A stretch of DNA of 39,136 nucleotides from Alphaproteobacteria bacterium (lineage in GTDB: Bacteria; Pseudomonadota; Alphaproteobacteria; RUG11792). Position 1 is the first letter of the stretch. Every line of letters starts with the position of its first letter. Under the pieces are notes generated by a model. That model worked only from the letters and a program-made list of their open reading frames with translations. It searched no databases and was not told where the DNA came from. Shown in pieces: positions 10,069 through 19,280 of this stretch. The stretch spans positions 1 to 39,136 of the forward strand of contig BNWD01000001.1 of assembly GCA_025998575.1 (NCBI GenBank), written 5' to 3'. Position numbers and translations under genes: made by a program.

Positions 10069-11130
10069 CTACATTTTCCAGTATGGAGGCTGAAATTGAG
10101 TTGGCGCTTGGAATGGCTGCTGCGCGCCTTGGAATGGTTGTTGAAATTGAGATTGTAATTGCGGAGCAGGAGCCTGAAACTGCTGAGTAGCTGTGGCTTG
10201 GAACGGTGGTTGCGCCCCACCTGGATATGGTGACTGAGCAGGCACTTGGAACGGTTGTGTGGCTCCTGGATATGGCGGCTGGAATGGCTGAGCGTTTGGA
10301 GCGGCAAATGCCGGAATCGGAGCTGCTTGAGCTGTTTCAGGCAAAAGTAAGCCATCTGTCAAAAAATCATCTGGAGTTGTTTTCAACATTGCATTGATGT
10401 TTTGAATTGTTGGCGGCGTGATAGGATTTCGAGCCAAAGAAAGAAGAGAAACGGCACCGCAATTCTTAGTGAGCGCGCTAATAAGAGACGAAACTCCTTG
10501 ATCTGTTATTTGAGCGTTATCAAAAATAATGTATTCCAGCATAGGGAAACTTGGCAGATATCCAATAAGAATCGTTGCAGCATTGTCGCCGAGAGCCATT
10601 CCTTCAAATGAAAGCGCCTTGAAAATAGCTGGACAGGATTTCAACGTTTCAAAAAGTGCTTGCAGACCTTCTATTGTGATGTTAGCAGGCAGTTTCACGA
10701 AAAGATTTACATAGCCAGCATTGTCGTATAGCTCCTTTATTTTGGTGCAAATATACAAAACAACATTAGGATCCGAGCAATTGATATGAGAAATAGACAA
10801 AAATTGTGGCTGGCTGGCTAAAAGGTTATCTATTTGGTCTTTTATCACAGGATCTATAGGAGGATATGGTTGAACAACGCTTTGGACAACTTGCGTAATA
10901 CCATTAGCAACATCTTTGGCTCCTTTGCTGATACCTGCCGCGAAATTTGTTACAGCTTGGTTAGCGGCAGCTTTAACTGAATTTTTCGCCTCGTTCGCAG
11001 ATTTTGTCACATCATTCTTAATTTGAGTTGCCGCGTTTTTAAACGACGATAATATTCCTCCAAGTGCGAAAGCGTCGGAAGTCAATCCGAGCGCGAAAAT
11101 AGTGCAAGAAAAAATAGCTAAAATTCTCAT
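10069..11130 (-). CDS. Secreted leucine-rich-repeat protein with Pro/Gln-rich tail
   Basis: This is a 353-residue protein of unknown function with a clear modular build. Residues 1-22 are a signal peptide (MRILAIFSCTIFALGLTSDAFA, cleavage after AFA). Residues 24-90 are a helical, Ala/Lys-rich region. Residues about 115-245 contain three to four repeats of 28-30 residues of the ribonuclease-inhibitor leucine-rich type, for example LEYIIFDNAQITDQGVSSL followed by LLSLARNPITPPTIQNI. Residues 265-353 are a low-complexity tail built from repeated QPFQ/APYPG units. Leucine-rich repeats of this type are common in eukaryotes and in bacterial effectors, so a role at the host interface is plausible but inferred. 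No strong ribosome site is visible before ATG 11128-11130. The gene runs away from grpE. A hairpin follows the stop codon. Confidence 0.7.
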   Translation of the reverse strand: MRILAIFSCTIFALGLTSDAFALGGILSSFKNAATQIKNDVTKSANEAKNSVKAAANQAVTNFAAGISKGAKDVANGITQVVQSVVQPYPPIDPVIKDQIDNLLASQPQFLSISHINCSDPNVVLYICTKIKELYDNAGYVNLFVKLPANITIEGLQALFETLKSCPAIFKALSFEGMALGDNAATILIGYLPSFPMLEYIIFDNAQITDQGVSSLISALTKNCGAVSLLSLARNPITPPTIQNINAMLKTTPDDFLTDGLLLPETAQAAPIPAFAAPNAQPFQPPYPGATQPFQVPAQSPYPGGAQPPFQATATQQFQAPAPQLQSQFQQPFQGAQQPFQAPTQFQPPYWKM

Positions 11131-11284
11131 AAATAATTTACCATAAATTCAACCCCGTATATTTTTATCTTATACTGAATAAGTTAATTTTTTATTAATT
11201 TAGCAAAGAATTTTTTTACTTGACAAAGATTATATATTTGTGAGAAACTAAAATTGTGTTTCGGTTGTTCTGTTGTTTGGAATT

Positions 11285-11782
11285 ATGCAGGAAGAAAATC
11301 GTGTTGATGAGCAGGAGCAAAAGCAAGATGAGAGCACCAAGGCCGATGATCTTGAGGCGAAGGTTGTTGAGTTGGAAGACAAATTGCTGAGAGCAGCTGC
11401 GGAATGTTTGAATATCAGGCGGTGTTGCGAGAAGGAAAAGGCTGATATTTCGTGGAGTTGCGTGGCTGATTTTGCAAGGGATTTGTTGCGCGTTAGGGAT
11501 GCTTTGTCTTTGGCAGTTGCGACTGACAATTCGAATCACCCTGTTGTTGAGGGCGTTAAGTTGACCTTGAATATGATGGACAGCGTTTTTGCGAATTATG
11601 GCGTGAAAATGATTGAGTCTAAAGACCGCGAATTTGATCCAAATCTGCACCAGGCTATGGAAGAAATTGAGGATTCTGAAGCGGTTCCTGGAACAATTGT
11701 CAAAGTTTTGCAGGATGGCTTTTTGATTAAAGAGCGTTTGTTGCGGCCTTCTCTGGTTGGCGTGACGAAGAAATGCGGCTAA
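11285..11782 (+). CDS. grpE: Nucleotide exchange factor GrpE
   Basis: GrpE releases ADP from DnaK and acts as the thermosensor of the Hsp70 cycle; dnaK and dnaJ are not in this window. The 165-residue product has the typical acidic N-terminus and long coiled coil (about 20-60, LEAKVVELEDKLLRAAAECL). The beta-domain signature follows near the end: PGTIVKVLQDGFLIKERLLR then PSLVGV. I chose ATG 11285, four codons inside the longer TTG frame, because a GGA lies just ahead of it. A TTGACA box at 11220-11225 is a possible -35, but no good -10 follows at the right distance. It overlaps cysS by 10 bases and opens a six-gene run. Confidence 0.92.
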   Translation: MQEENRVDEQEQKQDESTKADDLEAKVVELEDKLLRAAAECLNIRRCCEKEKADISWSCVADFARDLLRVRDALSLAVATDNSNHPVVEGVKLTLNMMDSVFANYGVKMIESKDREFDPNLHQAMEEIEDSEAVPGTIVKVLQDGFLIKERLLRPSLVGVTKKCG

Positions 11783-13128
11783 TTCTTCGAAACACGCTTA
11801 TCGGACGGAAAGAAGAATTTCGCCCTATTGACGATAATAACGTCCGGATGTATGCTTGTGGACCGACGGTCTATGGCAGGGCGCATCTTGGAAACGCTAG
11901 GGCAGCTGTTGTTTTTGATGTTTTGTATAGGATTTTAAAGAGTTTGTATCCGAATGTGACGTATGTTCGCAACATAACAGATGTTGATGACAAAATATAT
12001 AATGCGGCTTTTGAGCGCGGAATTAGTCTTGAGCAATTGACGGAAGAAAATATCAAGTTTTTTCATGAAGATCTTGGTAAGCTAAATGTTCTGCCTGTCG
12101 ATATTGAGCCGAAAGCGACACACAATATTGAAGACATGCTAGCGAGCATAAAGAAATTGGTTGACAGAGGAAACGCTTATATTGCTGACGAACATGTTTA
12201 TTTTGATGTTTCGTCAATTGAAAATTATGGCGCGCTTTCTCGGAAAAATATTGACGAGTTACAAAATGGAGCGAGAATAGAGGTCTCGCAAGCGAAGAAA
12301 AATCCGATGGATTTTGTTTTGTGGAAGCCAGTTGACGAGAAGTTCAATTTCGGCTGGGACAGCTGTTTTGGCAAAGGTCGCCCTGGCTGGCATATCGAAT
12401 GTTCCGTCATGGCGCATAAATTTTTAGGCGAAATTTTCGATATTCACGGCGGCGGCATTGACCTGCTTTTCCCTCATCATGAGAACGAACTCGCACAATC
12501 TCGCGCGCTCACTGGCCAAAAAAACATGGCGAATTATTGGGTTCATAACGGTCACCTGAATATCGACAACATCAAAATGTCGAAATCGCTCGGGAATTGC
12601 TGTTTTGTTAACGATATCCTTGCCAAACACGATGGCGAAACTGTCCGCCTGGCGCTGCTATTGACACAATATTCTTCTCCCTTGAATTTCTCTGAAGACC
12701 TGTTAACTCAGGCGAATAACTTGCTAAGCAAATGGTATAAGGCGCTTCAACACATTGAGTTTGCTGAATCTGAGTGCCTTGACGAAAATGTTTGGGCTGC
12801 TATGTTGGACGACATGAACACACCAAAAGCTATATCTTTATTGTGCGAAATGGTTGAGAAAATAAATAAAGGAGAGGTTAAATTGGCGGGCATTTTTATG
12901 AATACTTGCCGAACGCTGATTGGTATTATGATGAAGAATCCGAAAGATTGTTTTTGTTCTGCGAGCACTGAAAAAAAGGACTGGATTCTTGAACAAATTG
13001 ACAAACGCAAACAGGCGAAAACCATTGGCGACTATTCCTTAGCCGACAAAATTCGCTTGGAATTATTGGACGACGGAATCATTATTGAAGACTCAAAAGA
13101 TGGGACGACTTGGAAAAGTAAATTCTAA
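11773..13128 (+). CDS. cysS: Cysteinyl-tRNA synthetase
   Basis: This class I synthetase charges tRNA-Cys in the cytoplasm. The 451-residue product is complete. It has the zinc and nucleotide motifs in order: ACGPTVYGRAHLGNARA (zinc Cys plus the HIGH-type HLGN, about residues 28-44), WHIECSVMAH (second zinc Cys), GGGIDLLFPHHENELAQS (zinc His and Glu) and IKMSKSLGN (the KMSKS loop). The C-terminal helical region ends with the DKIRLELLDDGIIIEDSKDG stretch usual for CysS. It overlaps grpE upstream and pgpA downstream, so translational coupling is likely. Confidence 0.98.
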   Translation: MRLILRNTLIGRKEEFRPIDDNNVRMYACGPTVYGRAHLGNARAAVVFDVLYRILKSLYPNVTYVRNITDVDDKIYNAAFERGISLEQLTEENIKFFHEDLGKLNVLPVDIEPKATHNIEDMLASIKKLVDRGNAYIADEHVYFDVSSIENYGALSRKNIDELQNGARIEVSQAKKNPMDFVLWKPVDEKFNFGWDSCFGKGRPGWHIECSVMAHKFLGEIFDIHGGGIDLLFPHHENELAQSRALTGQKNMANYWVHNGHLNIDNIKMSKSLGNCCFVNDILAKHDGETVRLALLLTQYSSPLNFSEDLLTQANNLLSKWYKALQHIEFAESECLDENVWAAMLDDMNTPKAISLLCEMVEKINKGEVKLAGIFMNTCRTLIGIMMKNPKDCFCSASTEKKDWILEQIDKRKQAKTIGDYSLADKIRLELLDDGIIIEDSKDGTTWKSKF

Positions 13129-13615
13129 GATTCTATCTCTTTTCATAATTTCATTCTTCGGAACAGGGCTTATTTCCAAAAAAATGCCAGGAACCGTTGG
13201 TTCGATTTTTGCGTTTTTCATCGCAGTTTTATTTTTGAACATTCCAGAAATACTCCTCCCCTGCTCTGTTTTTTTATTTTTTATTGGGGCCTTCTTTTGC
13301 GATTACTATATAAGAATAAAAGGATTCGAAGAAAGCAGAGATCCGGCTTATGTCGTTATAGACGAAGCATGCGGGGTATTTTTAGGGGCATATTTATTAA
13401 AATTATTCGGAAATTTATCAATAATTGCCTTGTTTTTTAATCTAATTTTATTCAGAATTTTCGATATATTCAAGCCGTTTCCTATAAAAAACATTGAAAG
13501 TTATATGAAAAAAAACAACAAAACTATGGCTTTTGGAATAATGTTTGATGATGTATTGGCGGCCTTTTTGGCTGCTACGATTCAGATAGTTGTTTTAAAA
13601 TTAGTAAAATTGTAG
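13100..13615 (+). CDS. pgpA: Phosphatidylglycerophosphatase A
   Basis: PgpA is an inner-membrane phosphatase that converts phosphatidylglycerol phosphate to phosphatidylglycerol. The 171-residue product has the family blocks in order: FGTGLISKKMPGTVGS (about 20-35), the acidic core DPAYVVIDEACGVFLGAYLL, LFRIFDIFKPFPIKNIE, and GIMFDDVLAAFLAATIQI. Four hydrophobic segments surround these conserved Asp/Glu residues. ATG 13100 is used; a TTG five codons upstream (13085) is possible but has no better ribosome site. The gene overlaps cysS by 29 bases. A TATAAT-like sequence near 13616 lies in the short gap before mutL. Confidence 0.93.
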   Translation: MGRLGKVNSKILSLFIISFFGTGLISKKMPGTVGSIFAFFIAVLFLNIPEILLPCSVFLFFIGAFFCDYYIRIKGFEESRDPAYVVIDEACGVFLGAYLLKLFGNLSIIALFFNLILFRIFDIFKPFPIKNIESYMKKNNKTMAFGIMFDDVLAAFLAATIQIVVLKLVKL

Positions 13616-13651
13616 TATAATACTGCTTATTTCCATGAAATTTATTATGAA

Positions 13652-15388
13652 ATGAACAAGATAAAGATTTTGGATGAGGATATCGTCAATCAAATAGCGG
13701 CTGGTGAAATCGTTGAGAGGCCGGGATCGGCGTTGAAAGAAATTGTCGAAAATTCTATCGATTCTGGGTCGAAGAATATCGATATTTTTCTGAAAAATGG
13801 CGGCAAATCGAAGATAGTCGTTGAGGATGACGGAGAAGGCCTTTCCATCGATGAGCTGCATATGTGCATCAAGCGGCATGCGACATCGAAGCTGACCGAC
13901 ATAAACCTGTTCAATATTAGGAGTTTCGGGTTCCGCGGAGAGGCGCTGCCATCGATCGCAGCCGTCAGCAATTTTATGATCGAATCGAAAGGCCACGGGA
14001 TTGCAGTCAAATTTTCGAAGGAGTCGGATATTTTTCCATCGCCCATCAAAGGCACGAAAGTGACTGTAGAAGACTTGTTTTCGGCCATTCCTGTTCGAAT
14101 GAAATTCTTGAAATCAACCGCTACTGAATTTACAAATTGTTTAAATATTATCGAAAATTTTGCATTAACTATCCCAAATGTGAATTTCTCGCTTTCGACG
14201 GATGAGAATCAGATAATTTCATTTGCTGATGATTCTTTGGAACAACGTATTTCTGTGGTTTTCGGAAAAAAGCTGTTCGAAAACGCAATATATTTTGAGG
14301 AGAGTGACGACAAAATGAGGATTTCCGGATATTTGTTTCATCCAATTGACAACAGATATTCCCAGTCATTTCAGAAAATTTTTGTGAACAGGCGTTATGT
14401 GAAAGACAAGGTCGTGTCGACAGCGTTGAAGAACGCCTATAAGGATTTGATTCCGAATGGGAGATATGCGATAGCGATAATTTTCATAGAAATTGATCCA
14501 TTTTATGTCGACGCAAATATCTCGCCGACAAAGTCTGAGGTGCGCTTCAGAGACGCCGCCTACACGCAAAAATTCTTGACAACAAGCATATCTAAACACC
14601 TAAAAGATTTTGATAGAGTTTTAATAAATTTTGATATACCAATAGCCGAAAAATCACACGAACAAGTTGAGCTAGTTCAGCATGAGAAGCAAAATATTGA
14701 TGAAAAATTTATAAAATTTTTAGATAAAAAACCGGTGTTTAATGAAACAAATTTTCCTATATTCACATCTAGTGTCGCGCCTAAAATTGAACTTGAGGAA
14801 ATAACAAAAATAGTTCAAATAAAAGATAAATTTTTTGGAAATGCAAGATGTCAGGTGTTCAATTCTTATATAATATCGGAGCGGAACAACGAGCTCGTGA
14901 TCATAGATCAGCATGCTGTTCATGAAAAGATAACGCAGACAAAAATGCTGAAGGAAATTAATGCAAAAAATAAGCAATTTTTATTAAAATTTGAGGTTTT
15001 AGAACTTAATGAAAAAAAGCTGAACAAGGAAGTTTTTGATATATTAAAAGAGTGTGGTTTTGCTATAACATTAGAAAAAAATTTAATAAAAGTGTCTGCA
15101 ATTCCTGCAATTTTGACTCAAAAAGAAGCAATGGATTTTTTGGATGATATCTTGATTTCTGAGGAAATTTTGGAGAATGAAATGACTACGATCGATGTTA
15201 TAAAACATAAAATTGCTGATAAAGCGTGTCATAATAGCATAAGGTTTGGCAGGAAATTGTCGGTTGAGGAGATGACAAAAATGCTCGAGCAAATGGAGGA
15301 AACTGAATCTATTCACCAGTGCAACCACCATCGGCCGGCATTCGTTGTTATCTCGAAATCGCAGCTGGAAAAGATGTTCGAGCGTTAA
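13652..15388 (+). CDS. mutL: DNA mismatch repair protein MutL
   Basis: MutL couples MutS mismatch recognition to strand processing. The 578-residue protein has the GHKL ATPase in its first about 330 residues: IAAGEIVERPGSALKEIVEN, VVEDDGEGL, SFGFRGEALPSIAAV and KGTKVTVEDLFSAIPVRMKF. The C-terminal dimerisation domain keeps endonuclease-type motifs: DQHAVHEK (the second Glu of the DQHA-x2-E-x4-E motif is not at the usual position), KACHNSIRFG, and CNHHRP where CxHGRP is usual. Latent nuclease activity is therefore possible but not assured. The linker (about 330-390) is charged and low complexity. Its stop TAA overlaps the ATG of the next gene as TAATG. Confidence 0.97.
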   Translation: MNKIKILDEDIVNQIAAGEIVERPGSALKEIVENSIDSGSKNIDIFLKNGGKSKIVVEDDGEGLSIDELHMCIKRHATSKLTDINLFNIRSFGFRGEALPSIAAVSNFMIESKGHGIAVKFSKESDIFPSPIKGTKVTVEDLFSAIPVRMKFLKSTATEFTNCLNIIENFALTIPNVNFSLSTDENQIISFADDSLEQRISVVFGKKLFENAIYFEESDDKMRISGYLFHPIDNRYSQSFQKIFVNRRYVKDKVVSTALKNAYKDLIPNGRYAIAIIFIEIDPFYVDANISPTKSEVRFRDAAYTQKFLTTSISKHLKDFDRVLINFDIPIAEKSHEQVELVQHEKQNIDEKFIKFLDKKPVFNETNFPIFTSSVAPKIELEEITKIVQIKDKFFGNARCQVFNSYIISERNNELVIIDQHAVHEKITQTKMLKEINAKNKQFLLKFEVLELNEKKLNKEVFDILKECGFAITLEKNLIKVSAIPAILTQKEAMDFLDDILISEEILENEMTTIDVIKHKIADKACHNSIRFGRKLSVEEMTKMLEQMEETESIHQCNHHRPAFVVISKSQLEKMFER

Positions 15389-16761
15389 TGAAAAGCATTT
15401 TGAATCTTGAAAATTTGACCATTTCTCTGCCGCATAAACTTTGCTTTGAGGATTTCTCAACAACAGTTTATTATGGCGAGAAAATAGCAGTCATTGGCAG
15501 AAATGGCAGCGGTAAGTCTAGCCTGCTGAGAATGATCGCGAATATCGCAAATGATGCTTCGTGCAGTCACGTTACGCAGGTCATTGAAGGGTTTTCAGAG
15601 AGAAGTGGCGGTGAGCGATTTAACGAATCTCTGTCCGAGGCTCTTGGCCAAAATCCTGACGTTCTGCTGCTCGACGAGCCGACGAATCACCTTGACATTC
15701 GCAATCGAAAAAGCCTAATCAGAATGCTTCAAAATTATCACGGAACACTGATTATAGCAACGCATGACACTGAGATTTTGAGGAATTGTATTGATAAAAT
15801 TTGGCACATAGATAATGAAAAAATCGAGATAATTTGCGCAAAATTTGATGATTATATGAATGAGCTTTCAGCAAAAAGGAATGCTGTTTTGAGGCAGATA
15901 GAATTGCTGAACACGAAGAAAAAAGCTATGCAGCAGAGCATGCTGAAGGAACAAGAACGCTCCGCGAAGAGCGCAGCAAGCGGAAAGAAAAAGCTGGAAA
16001 ACAAGCGCTGGCTGAATGCTGTTTTCGACCTGAAAGCTATGGGCGCAGAAAAGGCTCACGGAAGCAAAATGAAGGATATCGACGCGAAGAAAAGCGCGCT
16101 GTCCGATCAGCTTGAAGGCATGAGAACTTCGGAAATTATTGTTCCAAAATTCTCTCTTCCATGCGCTGATAGCGGCAAAAAAATGCTGATTTCCATAAGA
16201 GAGGCAAGCGTTGGCTATGCAGGAAAAACGATTTTGAATAACATAAATTTTTCGGTTATGTCTGGCGAACGCTTGGCGATAACAGGAAACAATGGCAGTG
16301 GAAAAAGCACGATCATAAAAGCAATTATAGGTGCTTCAACTATAGAAAAATCAGGCGATTGGAACATTTTAAACAAGAAAGATATTGGCTATTTGGATCA
16401 ATTTTATCAAACGCTTGATCAGGAGAAATCAGCGCTCGAAACTATAGTCGAGGCCGCGCCAAATTGGACGCACGCCGACATCAGAAAGCATCTGAATGAT
16501 TTTTTGTTCAGAAAACCGGAAGAGGTTGAAACCAAGGCGAAAAACCTGTCTGGCGGTGAAAAAGCGCGGCTCTCTCTAGCGCTTCTTTCTGTCCAAACGC
16601 CAAAGCTTTTGCTTCTGGATGAGCTCACGAACAACATAGACATGGAGACGAAAAATCATATAATAGAGGTGTTGAAAGCCTATCCTGGAACCATGATCGT
16701 CGTTTCGCACGACATCGATTTTTTAAACGAAATTGGAATAGACAAGTTTTATGAAATTTAA
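15388..16761 (+). CDS. ABC-F family ATPase with a shortened first domain
   Basis: ABC-F proteins are soluble tandem ATPases, and many bind ribosomes to rescue or regulate translation or give antibiotic resistance. This one has 457 residues, short for the family (usually 500-650). Domain 1: Walker A GRNGSGKSS (37-45), signature RSGGE (72-76), Walker B DVLLLDEPTNHLD (91-103). Only about 28 residues separate Walker A from the signature, against about 80 in domain 2, so the Q-loop and helical part of domain 1 are missing. A Lys/Glu-rich linker follows (about 155-245). Domain 2: GNNGSGKST (300-308), Q-loop YLDQ, LSGGEKARLS, and LLLLDELTNNID instead of DEPTNHLD. ATG 15388 overlaps the mutL stop. 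Co-transcription with a MATE exporter hints at drug or translation stress, but this is inference. Confidence 0.88.
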   Translation: MKSILNLENLTISLPHKLCFEDFSTTVYYGEKIAVIGRNGSGKSSLLRMIANIANDASCSHVTQVIEGFSERSGGERFNESLSEALGQNPDVLLLDEPTNHLDIRNRKSLIRMLQNYHGTLIIATHDTEILRNCIDKIWHIDNEKIEIICAKFDDYMNELSAKRNAVLRQIELLNTKKKAMQQSMLKEQERSAKSAASGKKKLENKRWLNAVFDLKAMGAEKAHGSKMKDIDAKKSALSDQLEGMRTSEIIVPKFSLPCADSGKKMLISIREASVGYAGKTILNNINFSVMSGERLAITGNNGSGKSTIIKAIIGASTIEKSGDWNILNKKDIGYLDQFYQTLDQEKSALETIVEAAPNWTHADIRKHLNDFLFRKPEEVETKAKNLSGGEKARLSLALLSVQTPKLLLLDELTNNIDMETKNHIIEVLKAYPGTMIVVSHDIDFLNEIGIDKFYEI

Positions 16762-18088
16762 CAAAAGCGCGGCACACAGAGTCATAGACAGTTCGTTTTC
16801 GAGCATTTTGAGGATATCTGTTCCTATGGTTTTGACTGCGTTATCAGCGAATTTGATGTTATTCGTGGACAGGGCAATTCTCGCAAGCCACTCTCTGGAA
16901 GCGATGTATGCGGCAATGGTTTCCGGAACTTTTGTTGCAATTTTCACATGGATGCTCGTTGGAATAGCGACCACAGCGGAAGTCTTTGTTGGCAAATTGA
17001 ATGGCGAAAAACAATATGACAAGTTGGCCGCACCTGTTTGGCAAATGGTGTATATGTCTCTCATTTCGTCCGTCATTTTACTGCCAATCGGATATTACTC
17101 GGAATACATAAATTTTCTTCCAGACTATGCGCTAAAGGAGGGCGTCGATTATCAACGGCTTCTTTTTTATTTTGGCTTTTTACCTAGCTTAATCGCTGGC
17201 TTGTCAGCATTTTTCATAGGGCAAGGCAAGACAAAAATCATAACGGCGACAGTCCTCGGCGGAAATTTGATAAACGCAGTTTTGTCTTATATTTTCGTGA
17301 TGAATCTCCAAATGGGCTGCAGCGGAGCGGCATGGGGGACTGTTATTTCCCAAATCATTCAAGTTTTTATATTGGCAACTATTTTTTTGAACAAGAGCAA
17401 TAGATTGATATTTAAAACGTTGGAAAACCGAGCGTTCAACTTCAAATCTATGCTCAAACATTTCAAAGTCGGCACACCAATTTCACTCGGCCACCTCTTC
17501 TCAATACTAGTTTGGTTTTTGATCCTTGTTATCATGGGAAATGTATCGAAAAGTCTAGGAGTAATATGGAGCATCGGCACTAATCTTTATATCTTGACCT
17601 CGTTTTTCTCTGAAGGATTGAGCAAGGCGATAGCAGCTATTGCGTCAAACATGATCGGAAGCAAGGATTTCGACTCGATAAAGAAAGTGTATAAACGGTT
17701 CGTTTTTCTGACGCTTTCATTTGTTGCTCTCTGCTCAATCCCTCTGGTATTTTTTCCTGAGAGCGTTTTTAACGTGTTGAATTTGATGAAGCATAATATA
17801 AGCGGGTTCAAAGAGGATTTGTTTGCTTTATTCAACCTAAACCTAGTGATAATGCCTTTGGAAATGCTCGAATCAGTAACAATGGGCGTCCTCATGGCAA
17901 GGTTAGACACAAAATTCCCACTGCTTGTCTCGCAAACCTGCCTCTGGGGCCTCCTCGTCACCCCAACATTCATGCTGTATAAACTCAACCAACTCTCAAA
18001 CGTCAAAACAATCTACGCCCTAATGTGCCTCTGCTACTCCATAAGCCTCAGCATTATCTATAGAAGATATAAAAAACAAAAATGGTGA
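16751..18088 (+). CDS. MATE family multidrug/toxin exporter
   Basis: This is an inner-membrane antiporter of the MATE type, expected to export organic cations or drugs using a Na+ or H+ gradient. The 445-residue product has about twelve hydrophobic segments in two six-helix halves. The first half carries SVPMVLTALSANLMLFVDR and TAEVFVGKLNGEKQYDKLAA, typical of the family. The second half carries GTPISLGHLFSILVWF and a matching VTMGVLMARLDTKFP segment. ATG 16751 overlaps the ABC-F gene by 11 bases, and it is last in the run that starts at grpE. Substrate cannot be read from the sequence. Confidence 0.92.
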   Translation: MKFNKSAAHRVIDSSFSSILRISVPMVLTALSANLMLFVDRAILASHSLEAMYAAMVSGTFVAIFTWMLVGIATTAEVFVGKLNGEKQYDKLAAPVWQMVYMSLISSVILLPIGYYSEYINFLPDYALKEGVDYQRLLFYFGFLPSLIAGLSAFFIGQGKTKIITATVLGGNLINAVLSYIFVMNLQMGCSGAAWGTVISQIIQVFILATIFLNKSNRLIFKTLENRAFNFKSMLKHFKVGTPISLGHLFSILVWFLILVIMGNVSKSLGVIWSIGTNLYILTSFFSEGLSKAIAAIASNMIGSKDFDSIKKVYKRFVFLTLSFVALCSIPLVFFPESVFNVLNLMKHNISGFKEDLFALFNLNLVIMPLEMLESVTMGVLMARLDTKFPLLVSQTCLWGLLVTPTFMLYKLNQLSNVKTIYALMCLCYSISLSIIYRRYKKQKW

Positions 18089-18099
18089 AGATAGAGCGC

Positions 18100-18120
18100 A
18101 ATACGTCAAACGTTATTTTT
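18100..18120 (+). terminator. Weak terminator-like hairpin after the MATE gene
   Basis: ATACGT-CAA-ACGTTAT can form a short bulged stem and is followed by TTTTTATTATA. Position after the last gene of the run fits, but the stem is weak. Confidence 0.3.
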
Positions 18121-18199
18121 ATTATAACTAAGAAGCGATGCAATTAAGGATTACTTTCCAGTGTAATAGCTGAAACTACTATTACAATCGGTAATTGTA

Positions 18200-19191
18200 A
18201 GACATTATATGGGATTGATTGCTGTATTTGCTTTTTGTCCGCCAGAGTTGGTCCAATGCGGCTGTTATTAAATATGTTGCTGAAAATCAGTGGAAATTTG
18301 TCTTGTGTTGAAAATGCCCAATAATGCGCTGTTAATGGTAGCGGTAGTTTTTTATTGCTTGTTATCGTTGTTTGATGAAACACTACAGGTGAAAAAAGAC
18401 TATTTAATGGGTTGGGCGGCATTCCTGCTATTGTTCTGTTGCTCGGGAATGTGAACTTGTTACCGTTTCTTTTAGTGGGAGCATTGCTGGAATTACTATA
18501 ACTGATGCTGTTCCTAATGATTCAAATTGGTCTAATTGTACACCTAGTCGGAACGCATATGTCGATAACCTGACTGACAATAATTGAATTAGGATAGAAT
18601 TAATGCTATTGCGGTGAATTTGTGCATATGAAAAATATGACGCTTACTTCGTGTTGCCGGTGAAAATGCTGTCCATACTGAATTTGCTTCAAATTTTCTA
18701 TCCATTTCTGGCTCGGATTTCTCTGCTTAAGTGGAGATCCGACTCATCTTGAATTAATTTTTGAAAACTATGCGAATTCCGCTTTAGTGGAATTTTGCGA
18801 AGAGTTGGCTAAGTGGTTTGCTGATAGCAATTGATTTTCTGCTTCGTATGATCGTTGGATTGTTAATATTCATTCTGCGTTTGGACCTCTTATCACTCTT
18901 TGACTGGGTCCGATCTTAAGACGGCTTTACTCGTTTGGACGCTGTTCCTGTTGAAGCTATAATGACTAGATTCGTATAAAATAATGAGTATGCTTTTGGG
19001 AATCTTTTTGGCGAGGTTTTGATGCTATTCCTGCTACTTCTGATGCAAATATTAGTGTTGATTTGGCTCGGAACCCAGACGGTTTAAAGGTTTTAACTTG
19101 GGCATACTCTGTTGTTGCTACTGTGAATGAGTTTTCTACTTCATCTACTGCTCTTGGTGCTACTTCTGATTTTGCTGTTGATTTTTCTTAA
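18200..19191 (+). pseudogene. Heavily broken gene, unknown product
   Basis: Several coding-like pieces follow one another on the plus strand in shifting frames. 18441-18587 reads SFSGSIAGITITDAVPNDSN and ends VDNLTDNN. Around 18640-18720 a piece reads VAGENAVHTEFASNFLSISG. Around 18740-18830 a piece reads LELIFENYANSALVEFCEEL. 19021-19191 reads DAIPATSDANISVDLARNPD, KVLTWAYSVVATVNEFSTSS and ends SDFAVDFS with TAA. All use T-ending codons as intact genes here do. Together they suggest one gene of roughly 300 or more codons destroyed by many frame shifts and stops. I cannot identify it; the Ala/Thr/Ser-rich character would fit a surface or virion protein, but that is a guess. Confidence 0.45.
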
Positions 19192-19280
19192 TTCTTGCTT
19201 TCTTTCATATATTTATATGAAAATATTGACGGTTTAATCTGTGGGCTCTTTGGTTTGAAAGTTGTTCCGCTCTCTCGAAG

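Noticed and set aside
11220..11225. Heat-shock promoter for grpE
   Set aside because: TTGACA is present, but no -10 element of either the housekeeping or heat-shock type lies at the right distance.
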